Positions 26,669-35,083 of a DNA stretch of 64,000 nt are shown here, one piece after another. Made by a program: the position numbers and the translations under genes. Source of the stretch: Flavisphingopyxis sp963800335 (GTDB lineage: Bacteria > Pseudomonadota > Alphaproteobacteria > Sphingomonadales > Sphingomonadaceae). The stretch lies in NCBI GenBank assembly GCA_963800335.1, contig CAWDAN010000001.1, positions 806,001 through 870,000 of the forward strand, read 5' to 3'. The number at the start of each line of letters is the position of its first letter. The stretch's first letter is position 1. A model generated the notes under the pieces. It was not told the origin of the DNA. It saw only the letters and a program-made list of their open reading frames with translations, and ran no database searches.

Positions 26669-27394
26669 ATGTTCGATCGGTTGATCGCCACTCTCGATTC
26701 GATCGTCGCGCGCGATCCAAGCCCGCGGTCGCGCTGGGAGGTGCTGACCTATCCCGGGCTCTGGGCGGTCGGTTTTCACCGTGTCTCGCACTGGCTGTTC
26801 GAGAGCGGATTGTTCTTCCTCGCGCGGCTGGTCAACCATATCGCGCGGATGCTGACCGCGATCGACATCCACCCCGGCGCGAAGATCGGCAAGCACCTGT
26901 TTATCGACCATGGCTTTACTGTCATTGGAGAGACTGCCGAGATCGGCGACAACGTGACGTTGTACCAGTGCGTCACGCTGGGCGGGACCAATCCGGCCAA
27001 CGGCATTCCGGGCAAGCGTCATCCGACGCTGGCCGATAACGTCATCGTCGGATCGGGCGCGCAGGTACTGGGCCCAATTACGGTCGGAGAGCGCGCACGC
27101 GTTGGGGCGAATGCGGTCGTCACCAAGGACGTCCCCGAAGGGGCGACGATGGTCGGCATTCCTGCGCGCCAGATGCTCGTCGAGGCCAACGATTACGCGC
27201 GCGAATTCATGCCGTATGGTACGCCGTGCGGCGACCGGTTCGATCCGGCAACGCAAAAGCTTGAAATTCTCGAATGCCAGATCGCGGTGCTCGCCAAGCA
27301 AGTCGAGGCGCTCAAGGCCGAACGCGACGCTGCGTCGATCGGGATTCCGCCCGCCGATCCCGTCACGCTGCCGCGCAAGGGCAAGCGGGCTTGA
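26669..27394 (+). CDS. cysE: Serine O-acetyltransferase
   Basis: Makes O-acetylserine, the cysteine precursor. 241 residues from ATG 26669, which has a GGAG ribosome site; the frame is open further upstream. The left-handed beta-helix hexapeptide repeats are clear: IHPGAKIGKHLFIDHGFTVIGETAEIGDNVTLYQCVTLGG, then GKRHPTLADNVIVGSGAQVLGPITVGE. It is the short form, lacking most of the N-terminal helical domain. Placement divergent from oxyR suits a link between thiol supply and oxidative stress, which is inference. Confidence 0.93.
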   Translation: MFDRLIATLDSIVARDPSPRSRWEVLTYPGLWAVGFHRVSHWLFESGLFFLARLVNHIARMLTAIDIHPGAKIGKHLFIDHGFTVIGETAEIGDNVTLYQCVTLGGTNPANGIPGKRHPTLADNVIVGSGAQVLGPITVGERARVGANAVVTKDVPEGATMVGIPARQMLVEANDYAREFMPYGTPCGDRFDPATQKLEILECQIAVLAKQVEALKAERDAASIGIPPADPVTLPRKGKRA

Positions 27395-27741
27395 GCGGAA
27401 ACGTTACGCCGTTTCCCTCGTCGCGACCCGGTCGCACGACGCAGGTCGGTTACGAGCGCGCCGAACTTACCCGCATTATGGACCTGTACGGACGCATGGT
27501 CGCGGCGGGGCACTGGCGCGATTACGCGATGTACTTCGGAAGCGATGTCGCGGTTTTCAGCGCCTTTCGCCGGGCCACCGAACGCCCCGAGATCCGCGTC
27601 GAGAAACGTCCCGCTTTGCGCGCGCGCCAGGGCATGTGGTCGCTGGTCGGCGAGGGCGGGGCGGTGCTCAAGCGCGGGCACGAACTGTCGGGCGTCCTCG
27701 CGCCGGTCGAACGGCGCCTGATGAAACTGGTCGGCGAATAG
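27391..27741 (+). CDS. DUF2794 family protein
   Basis: 116 residues if the TTG at 27391 is the start; it overlaps the cysE stop by four bases (TTGA). The first in-frame ATG (27478) would remove the conserved N-terminal part. Body: RAELTRIMDLYGRMVAAGHWRDYAMYFGSDVAVFSAFRR, then RPALRARQGMWSLVGEGGAVLKRGHEL, matching the short alphaproteobacterial DUF2794 family of unknown function. Confidence 0.82.
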   Translation: MSGNVTPFPSSRPGRTTQVGYERAELTRIMDLYGRMVAAGHWRDYAMYFGSDVAVFSAFRRATERPEIRVEKRPALRARQGMWSLVGEGGAVLKRGHELSGVLAPVERRLMKLVGE

Positions 27742-27744
27742 AAA

Positions 27745-27770
27745 CGGCCGGTCCGTTTCCGAACCGGCCG
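27745..27770. terminator. Candidate bidirectional hairpin between convergent genes
   Basis: Eight-base perfect arms CGGCCGGT and ACCGGCCG enclose a ten-base loop. It sits between the ends of the DUF2794 gene and the convergent membrane protein gene. There is no T tract on either side, so it is only a weak terminator candidate. Confidence 0.4.
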
Positions 27771-27792
27771 CATCGCGTAAGTTATTGGCCGC

Positions 27793-28884
27793 TCAGGCCG
27801 TAAGAGTTGCCACCGTCGCGGGCGCGGCGATCACCGGCAGGCGATCCGACACGCTATCGGGCAACATGGCGACGACGAACGCGCGTGCGTTCTGCCAGAA
27901 GGCCGAAAGCAGCAGCAAAGCCGAGCCGATCACCAATGCGGTGAGTGCGACGTTGAGTTCGACTGCTCCAAATTCGCGGAACAGCTCGGTAAGCGCATAG
28001 AGCACATAGGCCAGCGCCGAGACGAGCAGCGCGCGCCGGTCGATCGCCAGCGCAACGACGCCCATCGCGACATAGATCGCGATGACGAGGATCGCGCTGC
28101 CTGCCGAGATGGCATTGCCTTCGGTCACGCCCAAGAGGCTGAACAAGGCGTGCGCGATCATGGGCGCGGCAAGCAGGTGGAGCCAGAAGGCGACGTCGCT
28201 GCGCCGCGTCTGGCGGAGCTTGTCCGACGTGTCCCAGTTCATCGCCAGGGCGAAGACGCCGAGACCTGCAACGAGGACGAGGCCGAGGACGATATTGCGC
28301 ATGTCGTCGACCTGACCGATGCCCGCAAGGATCAGCGCGATGACGGTACCCGCGATCGCTGCAGCACCGACCGCGACGGTGATCGGCACCATGAAGCGCT
28401 TCCAGTGCAACCAGGTCGCGCCGGCGGTGATCAGCGCGACCCCGGCGACCAGCGATGCCATCAGCCGCGGATCGGGGTTCCTGCCGAACATTTCCTCGCC
28501 GCCGACCGCGATAAAGCCGCCGAGCATCGCGAACACACCGCCCGAAAAGGCGAGCAGCAACAGGATGCTGGGAAGTGCCATTCGACGCTGACGCGTGAAA
28601 TACTCGGCCAATGCCCAGGCCGAGGCAGCGACCAGCGCGCCCGCCAGCGGCGATGGTCCCTCGACCGGCCAGATCGACTGGCCGATCCAGCCGACCGCGA
28701 CCAGCAGGATCGCAGCGGCGATGCTGACGAAGATGTCGTTGAAGCCGGTCAGGAGACGAAAACTCTCCTCGTCGACCGCCGGTGTTTCACGCAATGTTGC
28801 CACGTGCGCGCGCAATGCGGCCGCTGCCTCGGCGCTGATCGCGCCATCGGCAACCGCCGTCTGGATATCGGTTTCGCTATACAT
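27793..28884 (-). CDS. Multi-spanning membrane protein, unknown (DUF2157/DUF4401-like)
   Basis: 363 residues. A short soluble N-terminus (MYSETDIQTAVADGAISAEAAAALRAHV) of the kind found in DUF2157/DUF4401 proteins precedes about eleven hydrophobic helices. No transporter signature, conserved charged residues inside membranes or enzymatic motif is visible. It is convergent with DUF2794 and precedes nothing on its own strand within 75 bp except the end of the SDR gene. Confidence 0.7.
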   Translation of the reverse strand: MYSETDIQTAVADGAISAEAAAALRAHVATLRETPAVDEESFRLLTGFNDIFVSIAAAILLVAVGWIGQSIWPVEGPSPLAGALVAASAWALAEYFTRQRRMALPSILLLLAFSGGVFAMLGGFIAVGGEEMFGRNPDPRLMASLVAGVALITAGATWLHWKRFMVPITVAVGAAAIAGTVIALILAGIGQVDDMRNIVLGLVLVAGLGVFALAMNWDTSDKLRQTRRSDVAFWLHLLAAPMIAHALFSLLGVTEGNAISAGSAILVIAIYVAMGVVALAIDRRALLVSALAYVLYALTELFREFGAVELNVALTALVIGSALLLLSAFWQNARAFVVAMLPDSVSDRLPVIAAPATVATLTA

Positions 28885-28960
28885 CCCCTGTCCTTTTCTT
28901 TGATCGTTACGATCTTGCCCGGGACGGGATTAACATATGCGTGTTAGGTTAGCAATACAG

Positions 28961-29860
28961 TTAGCCGCCTTGCAGCAGTTTCAGGATCGTGCCCGCCTGT
29001 TCGGCACCCGATTGCGGGACGATTTCGCTCGTTCGGTCGGTGATCCGGTCGATTGCGGCGGCGACGCCTTCGGGGGTTTGCTGGTCTGCGGGCAGCGCGA
29101 CGCCCTGCGTCAGCGTGACATAGGCGGCCTGGTAGACGCCCGCGCCCGCGCCCATGATCAAGTTGGTCGGCGCGTCGTGACTGACGAGGTAGAGCGCGGC
29201 GGGTGCGACGCTTTCGGGCGAGAACAGCGCCTGCAGCGCCTCGGGAAAGATATCCTCGGTCATCCGCGTCGCCGCCGTCGGCGCGAGCGTGTTGACGCGA
29301 ATGTCGTATTTTGCGCCCTCGATCGCGAGCGTCTTGGTCAGGCCGGCGAGGCCCAGCTTGGCGGCGCCGTAATTGGCCTGGCCGAAATTGCCGAACAGGC
29401 CGGTCGACGAGGCGGTCATCAGGATGCGGCCATAGGCCTGCTGCCGCATCACTTCCCAGACCGCCTTGGTCGCGTTGGCCGATCCATTGAGGTGGACGTC
29501 GACGACGAAGGCGAAATCCTCCGGGCTCATCTTCGCGAAGCTCTTGTCGCGCAGGACGCCGGCATTGTTGATCAGGATGTCGATCTGGCCCCAGCGGTCT
29601 TTCGCCAGCGCGACCATCGATTCCATCTGGGCATATTCGGTGACGCTGCCGCCATCGGCAATCGCTTCTCCGCCCGCCGCCTCGATTTCGGCGACCACCT
29701 TGGCGGCGGCATCCGAATGGCCGGTGCCGTCGCGAAAACCACCGAGGTCGTTGACCACGACCTTCGCCCCGCGGCGGGCGAGTTGAATCGCATATTCTCG
29801 GCCCAGGCCGCCGCCGGCGCCCGTCACGATGGCAACGCGTCCGGTAAAGTCGATCGTCAT
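28961..29860 (-). CDS. Short-chain dehydrogenase, MFE-2 (3R-hydroxyacyl-CoA dehydrogenase) type
   Basis: 299 residues from ATG 29860. Classical SDR: TGAGGGLGREYAIQLARRGAKVVVNDLGG (NAD site), NNAGVLRDKSF, the catalytic Ser in MTASSTGLFGN and YGAAK pair. The VNDLGG and RDKSFAKMSPEDFAFVVDVHL segments resemble the dehydrogenase part of peroxisomal multifunctional enzyme 2, suggesting a role in fatty-acid or sterol side-chain beta-oxidation. It stands alone here, without hydratase or SCP2 domain. Confidence 0.85.
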   Translation of the reverse strand: MTIDFTGRVAIVTGAGGGLGREYAIQLARRGAKVVVNDLGGFRDGTGHSDAAAKVVAEIEAAGGEAIADGGSVTEYAQMESMVALAKDRWGQIDILINNAGVLRDKSFAKMSPEDFAFVVDVHLNGSANATKAVWEVMRQQAYGRILMTASSTGLFGNFGQANYGAAKLGLAGLTKTLAIEGAKYDIRVNTLAPTAATRMTEDIFPEALQALFSPESVAPAALYLVSHDAPTNLIMGAGAGVYQAAYVTLTQGVALPADQQTPEGVAAAIDRITDRTSEIVPQSGAEQAGTILKLLQGG

Positions 29861-29957
29861 GGCGAAATCCCCTGAGCTGATGATGTGCACTATTCGGTGC
29901 ACCGATTGGCGGTCGCAGGCGCGCGGGGCAAGCCCTTTGGTCGCCTGGGTCGGACGG

Positions 29958-29976
29958 TTGTCAAATATCCGTCACA
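29958..29976 (+). promoter_or_regulatory. Pho box upstream of the porin gene
   Basis: Two seven-base direct repeats, TTGTCAA and CCGTCAC, start 11 bp apart (29958 and 29969) with a four-base AT-rich spacer, matching the PhoB box layout CTGTCAT-N4-CTGTCAT. It lies about 80 bp before the porin ATG. PhoB itself is encoded nearby (31577-32275). Confidence 0.72.
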
Positions 29977-30056
29977 CAACCGCCTTCGAATCGTAACAGC
30001 TTGGTCCTAGCCGCGTCATCGACGCCTTCGGGCATTCATTTTATTCGGGGATCATC

Positions 30057-31457
30057 ATGACACGTACTCTCGCCGCCGCGCTGCTTTCGGCCAGCGCCGT
30101 TACCGCTTTTGCTACGCCCGTCCATGCGCAGGAGATCAGCGCCGATGAAGCGGCACAGTTGCGCGCCCAGCTCGCCGCGATGAAGGCGCAACTCGCCACG
30201 CTCGAGGCGCGCATCGCCGCGACCGATCAGACTGCGCAGAACGCGGGCCAGGCTGCCGCTAACGCCGACGTCAAGGCGCAGGCCGCGGCCGAGGCGGCCA
30301 GCAAGGCGACGACTGCAGCCAAGAGCGTGCCGTCGATCGCGTGGAAGGGCGCGCCCGAATTCGAAGGTGAGGGAGGCTGGAGCTTCAAGCCGCGCGGGCG
30401 CCTGCAATATGATGCCGCGTCGGTTGGTTCGCCCGCCGGGGTGAATGATCGCGGCCTGGGCTTCAGCAACGAAGTGCGCCGCGCGCGGCTCGGCGTCGAG
30501 GGTGATATTCCGGGCGGCTTTGGCTACAAGTTCGAACTCGATTTCGCCGGCAACCAAACCGAGATCACCGATGCCGTCCTGACCTACAAGGACAAGGGGC
30601 TGGGCATCACCATTGGCCAGCACAACAACTTCCAGAGCCTTGAAGAGCTGACCAGCAGCCGCTTCCTGACGACGATGGAGCGTGCGGCGTTTACCGACGC
30701 GTTCAATTTCGAACGTCGCGTGGGTGTCTCGGCGAACTATACCTCGGGTCCGGTCCTGGTTCAGGGTGGCGTGTTTACCGACGGTATCAGCGCGCTGAAC
30801 AACGACGAAAACAACAGCTACGGGTTCGACGGCCGCGTCGTCTACATGCCCAAACTCGGCGCCACGCAGCTGCATCTGGGCGCCTCGGCGCATTATCGCG
30901 ACCTCAACGACGCCGCCGCGTCAGTGCGTTATCGCCAGCGACCGTTCGTCCACACCAGCGACACGCGCTTCCTCGACACCGGCACGATCTCGGCGAGCGC
31001 CGAAAAGAGCTATGGTCTGGAGGCCGCAGCTATCAACGGGTCGTTCCATGTCGCGGGTGAAGCCTATTGGCAGACCGTGACGCGTCCCGGCCTGGCCGAT
31101 CCCACCTTCTTCGGCGGCTATGCCGAGGTCGGCTATTTCCTGACCAAGGGCGATACGCGCGGCTACAAGAACGGCACGTTCGATCGCGTGAAGCCGAAGA
31201 CCGGCGTCGAAAAGGGCGGACTGGGCGCGGTACAGCTCAACCTGCGCTACGACTATCTCGACCTCAACGACGGTCCGATCGTTGGTGGCAAGCAGAACGG
31301 CTATGCCGCCTCGCTCATCTGGACGCCGACCGCCTATACCCGCTTCATCGTCAATTACGGTCGCATGCAATATGATGACGCGGCAGTCCCCGCAGCAGGC
31401 GGCGATCGCAGCTACGGCATCGACGTGTTCGGCGTGCGCAGCCAGATCGACTTCTAA
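30057..31457 (+). CDS. Phosphate-selective porin of the OprO/OprP type
   Basis: Outer-membrane channel for phosphate or polyphosphate. 466 residues: signal peptide ending HAQ near residue 25, then an Ala-rich coiled-coil segment (about 30-85), then the beta-barrel with RPRGRLQYDAASV-type start, RRARLGVEGDIPGGFGYKFELDFAGN, EELTSSRFLTTMERA, and a C-terminal Phe (RSQIDF), which is the barrel-assembly signal. Convergent with phoB and preceded by a Pho box, so it is very likely part of the Pho regulon. Confidence 0.9.
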   Translation: MTRTLAAALLSASAVTAFATPVHAQEISADEAAQLRAQLAAMKAQLATLEARIAATDQTAQNAGQAAANADVKAQAAAEAASKATTAAKSVPSIAWKGAPEFEGEGGWSFKPRGRLQYDAASVGSPAGVNDRGLGFSNEVRRARLGVEGDIPGGFGYKFELDFAGNQTEITDAVLTYKDKGLGITIGQHNNFQSLEELTSSRFLTTMERAAFTDAFNFERRVGVSANYTSGPVLVQGGVFTDGISALNNDENNSYGFDGRVVYMPKLGATQLHLGASAHYRDLNDAAASVRYRQRPFVHTSDTRFLDTGTISASAEKSYGLEAAAINGSFHVAGEAYWQTVTRPGLADPTFFGGYAEVGYFLTKGDTRGYKNGTFDRVKPKTGVEKGGLGAVQLNLRYDYLDLNDGPIVGGKQNGYAASLIWTPTAYTRFIVNYGRMQYDDAAVPAAGGDRSYGIDVFGVRSQIDF

Positions 31458-31501
31458 CCAGCCATAGGCCTCGCGTCGTCGTCCCCTCCCGACGACGCCA
31501 G

Positions 31502-31537
31502 AACGCCGGAATCCGTAACGCGGGTTCCGGCGTTTTT
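31502..31537 (+). terminator. Rho-independent terminator after the porin gene
   Basis: Ten-base perfect arms AACGCCGGAA and TTCCGGCGTT with a 13-base loop, the second arm running into five T (31533-31537). Located 44 bp after the porin stop. Confidence 0.85.
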
Positions 31538-31576
31538 CGTTGGTGCTGGGCCTCGGTCAAGACGACCGCAGTGGCG

Positions 31577-32275
31577 TCAGATGCGCCCTTCGGCGTCGAG
31601 CGCGTAACCGGCCGAGCGGACAGTGCGAATGAGGTCGGTCCGGCCACCTTCGTTGATCGCCTTGCGCAAGCGGCGGATGTGGACGTCGACGGTGCGCAGC
31701 TCGATATCGCTGTTCTGGCCCCAGACGCTGTCGAGCAGCCGCTCGCGCGAAAAGACGTGACCGGGATGTTCGAGGAAGTGGCGCAACAGGCGAAACTCCG
31801 TCGGGCCGAGTGCGATCGGGTTGCCGTCGCGGCGAACGCGGTGCGCAACGGTGTCGATCTCGATATCGGCATAGCGCAGCATCTCGCCCGCCAGCGCGGG
31901 ACGGACGCGGCGGAGCACCGCCTGGACGCGGGCAATCAGTTCGCGCGGGGAGAACGGCTTGGTGACGTAATCGTCGGCACCGGTGTCGAGGCCGCGAATG
32001 CGGTCTTCCTCTTCGCCGCGCGCGGTCAGCATGATGATCGGCACGTTCGCGGTGCCCGGATCGCGGCGCAGGCGGCGGCAGACCTCGATCCCCGAAAGGT
32101 TCTCGACCATCCAGTCGAGCAGGACGATATCGGGCGCCTTTTCCTTGGCGAGGATCAGCGCTTCTTCGCCGTCGGGCGTATGGCGGACGGTGAAATCCTC
32201 GCGCGCGAAATGGAAGGTCAGCAGTTCGGCGAGCGCGGCGTCGTCTTCGACGAGCAGCATGTCGGCGTGCGGCAT
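31577..32275 (-). CDS. phoB: Phosphate regulon response regulator PhoB
   Basis: OmpR-family regulator. 232 residues from ATG 32275. Receiver domain with acidic pocket EDD (10-12), phospho-acceptor Asp54 in LLDWM, switch Thr in LTARGEEEDRI, and Lys in TKPFSP. The C-terminal winged helix has GPTEFRLLRHFLEHPGHVFSRERLLDSVWG and DVHIRRLRKAI. It is the distal gene of the phoR-pst-phoU cluster, eight bp after phoU. Together with PhoR (37695-38936) it forms the phosphate two-component system. Confidence 0.95.
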   Translation of the reverse strand: MPHADMLLVEDDAALAELLTFHFAREDFTVRHTPDGEEALILAKEKAPDIVLLDWMVENLSGIEVCRRLRRDPGTANVPIIMLTARGEEEDRIRGLDTGADDYVTKPFSPRELIARVQAVLRRVRPALAGEMLRYADIEIDTVAHRVRRDGNPIALGPTEFRLLRHFLEHPGHVFSRERLLDSVWGQNSDIELRTVDVHIRRLRKAINEGGRTDLIRTVRSAGYALDAEGRI

Positions 32276-32282
32276 GATCCGA

Positions 32283-32990
32283 TCAGCCGACCGGCTCGTC
32301 GGTGGGATTCTCTCCACGTTCGCGGTCGGGCAGGCGATCGCCGGTGACCGCGTAATAGACCATCTCGGCGACGTTGGTCGCGTGATCGCCGATCCGCTCG
32401 ATGTTCTTGGCGACGAACAGGAGATGCGCCGATTCGCCGATATTGCGCGGGTTTTCCATCATGAAGGTGACGAGCGTGCGGAAGATCGAATTGTAGAAAT
32501 CGTCGACCGCCTGGTCGCGTTCGCACACGCGCACCGCGACATCGGAATCGCGCGCGGCAAAGGCGTCGAGCACGTCGTGGACCATTTCCTTGGCGATATC
32601 GGCCATCGAGACGAGCAAGGAGACGGCCTCGATCGAGCGGCTGTCGGTCATCAGCGGGATGCGCTTGGCGATGTTCTTGGCATAATCGCCGATCCGCTCG
32701 ACGACGCCGGCGATCTTCATCGCCGCGACCATCTCGCGCAGATCGTCGGCCATCGGCGCGCGCAGCGCCATCACCTGGACGATGCGCTTTTCGACTTCGG
32801 CCTCGAGCTCGTCGATCACCTTGTCGCTGACGACGACCTGTTCGGCGAGTTCGAGATCGTGGTTGGCCAGCGCGCGCATCGCCTGGTCGAGCGCCAGTTC
32901 GGACCGCCCGCCCATTTCGGAAATCATCCCGCGCAATTCGGAAAGATCGTCGTCGAAAGCCTTTACCGTATGGTCCATGCCCGTGTTCAT
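32283..32990 (-). CDS. phoU: Phosphate signalling protein PhoU
   Basis: Negative regulator linking PstSCAB to PhoR. 235 residues from ATG 32990, consisting of two three-helix PhoU repeats with the metal-binding motifs: ERIGDYAKNIAKR in the first and ERIGDHATNVAEMV in the second. Sits between pstB and phoB. Confidence 0.95.
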   Translation of the reverse strand: MNTGMDHTVKAFDDDLSELRGMISEMGGRSELALDQAMRALANHDLELAEQVVVSDKVIDELEAEVEKRIVQVMALRAPMADDLREMVAAMKIAGVVERIGDYAKNIAKRIPLMTDSRSIEAVSLLVSMADIAKEMVHDVLDAFAARDSDVAVRVCERDQAVDDFYNSIFRTLVTFMMENPRNIGESAHLLFVAKNIERIGDHATNVAEMVYYAVTGDRLPDRERGENPTDEPVG

Positions 32991-33010
32991 AGCGCGTTCC
33001 TGCTCAATCG

Positions 33011-33799
33011 TCAGCCGTAGCGGCCGGTGATGTAATCCTTGGTCCGCGTTTCGCGGGGATTGGTGAAGATGTCGGTCGTCTGGCCGTATTCGACGAGATT
33101 GCCGAGATGGAAGAAGGCGGTGCGCTGCGACACGCGCGCGGCCTGCTGCATGTTGTGCGTGACGATGACGATCGCATAGCGGCCGCGCAGTTCGTGGATC
33201 AGCTCCTCGATCTTGGCCGTCGCGATCGGATCGAGCGCGCTGCAGGGCTCGTCCATCAGGATCACCTCGGGATCGACCGCGATCGCGCGGGCGATGCACA
33301 GTCGCTGCTGCTGTCCGCCCGACAATGCGGTGCCGCTGTCGGTCAGGCGGTCCTTGACCTCTTCCCACAGGCCGGCGCGCTTCAGCGAGCGTTCGACGAT
33401 CGTGTCGAGCTCGGCCTTGCCCTCGGCGAGGCCGTGGATCTTGGGACCGTAAGCGACATTGTCGTAAATCGACTTGGGGAACGGGTTGGGCTTCTGGAAC
33501 ACCATGCCGACGCGCGCGCGCAGCTGGACGACGTCCATCGCCGAGGAATAGATGTCTTCGCCGTCGAGCTTGATATCGCCTTCGACGCGGGCCGAGGGAA
33601 TCGTGTCGTTCATCCGGTTGAGCGTGCGCAGGAAGGTCGATTTGCCGCAGCCCGACGGGCCGATGAAGGCGGTCACGTTGTCGCGATCGACATCGATCGA
33701 GACGTTATCGATCGCTTTCTTGTCGCCGTAAAAGACGCTGACGTTGCGCGCCGTCATCTTGGGATTGGGCGTGCCGGTGGGGGAGATGGAATCGGGCAT
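33011..33799 (-). CDS. pstB: Phosphate ABC transporter ATP-binding protein PstB
   Basis: ATPase of the high-affinity phosphate importer. 262 residues from ATG 33799, three bases after the pstA stop. Walker A GPSGCGKST, Q-loop MVFQKPNPFPKSIYDNVAYG (PstB hallmark), signature LSGGQQQRL, Walker B VILMDEPCSALDP, and the H-loop VTHNMQQAARVSQ. The open frame upstream of 33799 is antisense/out-of-frame reading of pstA. Confidence 0.96.
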   Translation of the reverse strand: MPDSISPTGTPNPKMTARNVSVFYGDKKAIDNVSIDVDRDNVTAFIGPSGCGKSTFLRTLNRMNDTIPSARVEGDIKLDGEDIYSSAMDVVQLRARVGMVFQKPNPFPKSIYDNVAYGPKIHGLAEGKAELDTIVERSLKRAGLWEEVKDRLTDSGTALSGGQQQRLCIARAIAVDPEVILMDEPCSALDPIATAKIEELIHELRGRYAIVIVTHNMQQAARVSQRTAFFHLGNLVEYGQTTDIFTNPRETRTKDYITGRYG

Positions 33800-33801
33800 A
33801 A

Positions 33802-35083
33802 TTACCAGCGCTTTTCGAAACGGTTGCGGAGATAGACGGCAAAGGCGTTCATCGACAGCAGGACGACGAGCAGGACGATGATCGCCGCCGAGGTCTTTTC
33901 GACGAAACCCTTGTCGACTTCGTCGGACCAAAGGAAGATCTGCATCGGCAGGACGGTCGAGGGATCGGTGATGCCACCGGGCGGATCGGCGATGAAGGCG
34001 CGCATGCCGATCAGCAGCAACGGCGCAGTCTCGCCGAGCGCGCGCGCCATGCCGATGATCGTGCCGGTCAGGATGCCTGGCAGCGCGAGCGGCAGGACGT
34101 GGTGAAAGACGACCTGGACGCGACTGGCGCCGACACCCAGCGCGGCATCGCGGATCGACGGCGGGACCGACTTGATCGCGTTGCGACCGGCGATGACGAT
34201 CACCGGCATCGTCATCAACGCCAGCGTGACGCCGCCGACCAGTGGCGATGAGGTCGGCATGCCGAACAGGTTGATGAACACTGCGAGCGCAAGCAGGCCG
34301 AAGATGATCGAGGGGACCGCGGCAAGGTTGTTGATCGACACTTCGATGATGTCGGTCAGCCGGTTTCGTGCGGCATATTCCTCAAGGTAGAGCGAGGCGA
34401 GGACGCCGACGGGAAAGGCGAGGACGAGCGTGACGAGCATCGTCAGCAGCGACCCCTTGAGTGCGCCCCAGATCCCGGCAAGCGCCGGATCGGTCGCATC
34501 GCCGCCGGTCAGGAAGGCGATGTTGAAGCTCTTCGACAGCGCGTGGCGGCTATCGAGCAGTTTGACCGCGCGTTCGGCCTCGGCGCTGCCCATCGTCCTT
34601 GTTGGCGATGTCGATGTCCGATGCGGCGGGCAGGTCGAATACCGTCTTTCCGAGCAACAGGTCGGGATTGGCGGCAATCTGTCGGCGCACCAGCACCCAG
34701 GCGCCATCGCTGAAATATTGCTTCGCGCCGGGTCCGTAAGCCGCGGTCGCGGCGTATTCGACGAGCCCCTGGAAATCGGCATTGGCGAGCGCTGCCTCGC
34801 CGCTGCCCGAGCGCAGCAGGTCGGGATCGAGGCCGATCGGTGCGGTCTCGAAATCGACCGGCAGCGCGATGCGCGTCTGGGTGAAGCCGCCGATCCCGTT
34901 GCCGATCATGACGATCAGCAGGAAGGCGAGGAATGCGGCCGAGGCGGCGACCGCGGCAAGGCCGATATATTTGAACCGGCGCTCGGACGCGTAGCGGCGC
35001 CGGATGCGCGCCTGCATGTCGGGCGCGTTCCAGTCGGTCGGCGTGCGGTCGACCGCTGCGTCGAGGGCGTCGGGGCTATTCAT
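33802..35083 (-). CDS. pstA: Phosphate ABC transporter permease PstA, one-base frameshift
   Basis: Inner-membrane permease. The N-terminal part (one TM at about 45-65 then a long periplasmic domain ending SDIDIANKDD) is in one frame; past the CCC at 34589-34591 (GGG on the coding strand) the rest (SAEAERAVKLLDSRHALSKSFN..., six TM permease core with the EEYAARNRLTDIIEVSINNLAAVPSI loop and GETAPLLLIG) is in another. One extra base restores about 426 residues, longer than the usual 280-300 because of the periplasmic insert. The ATG at 35083 overlaps the pstC stop by eight bases; a GTG at 35092 is also possible. Confidence 0.9.
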
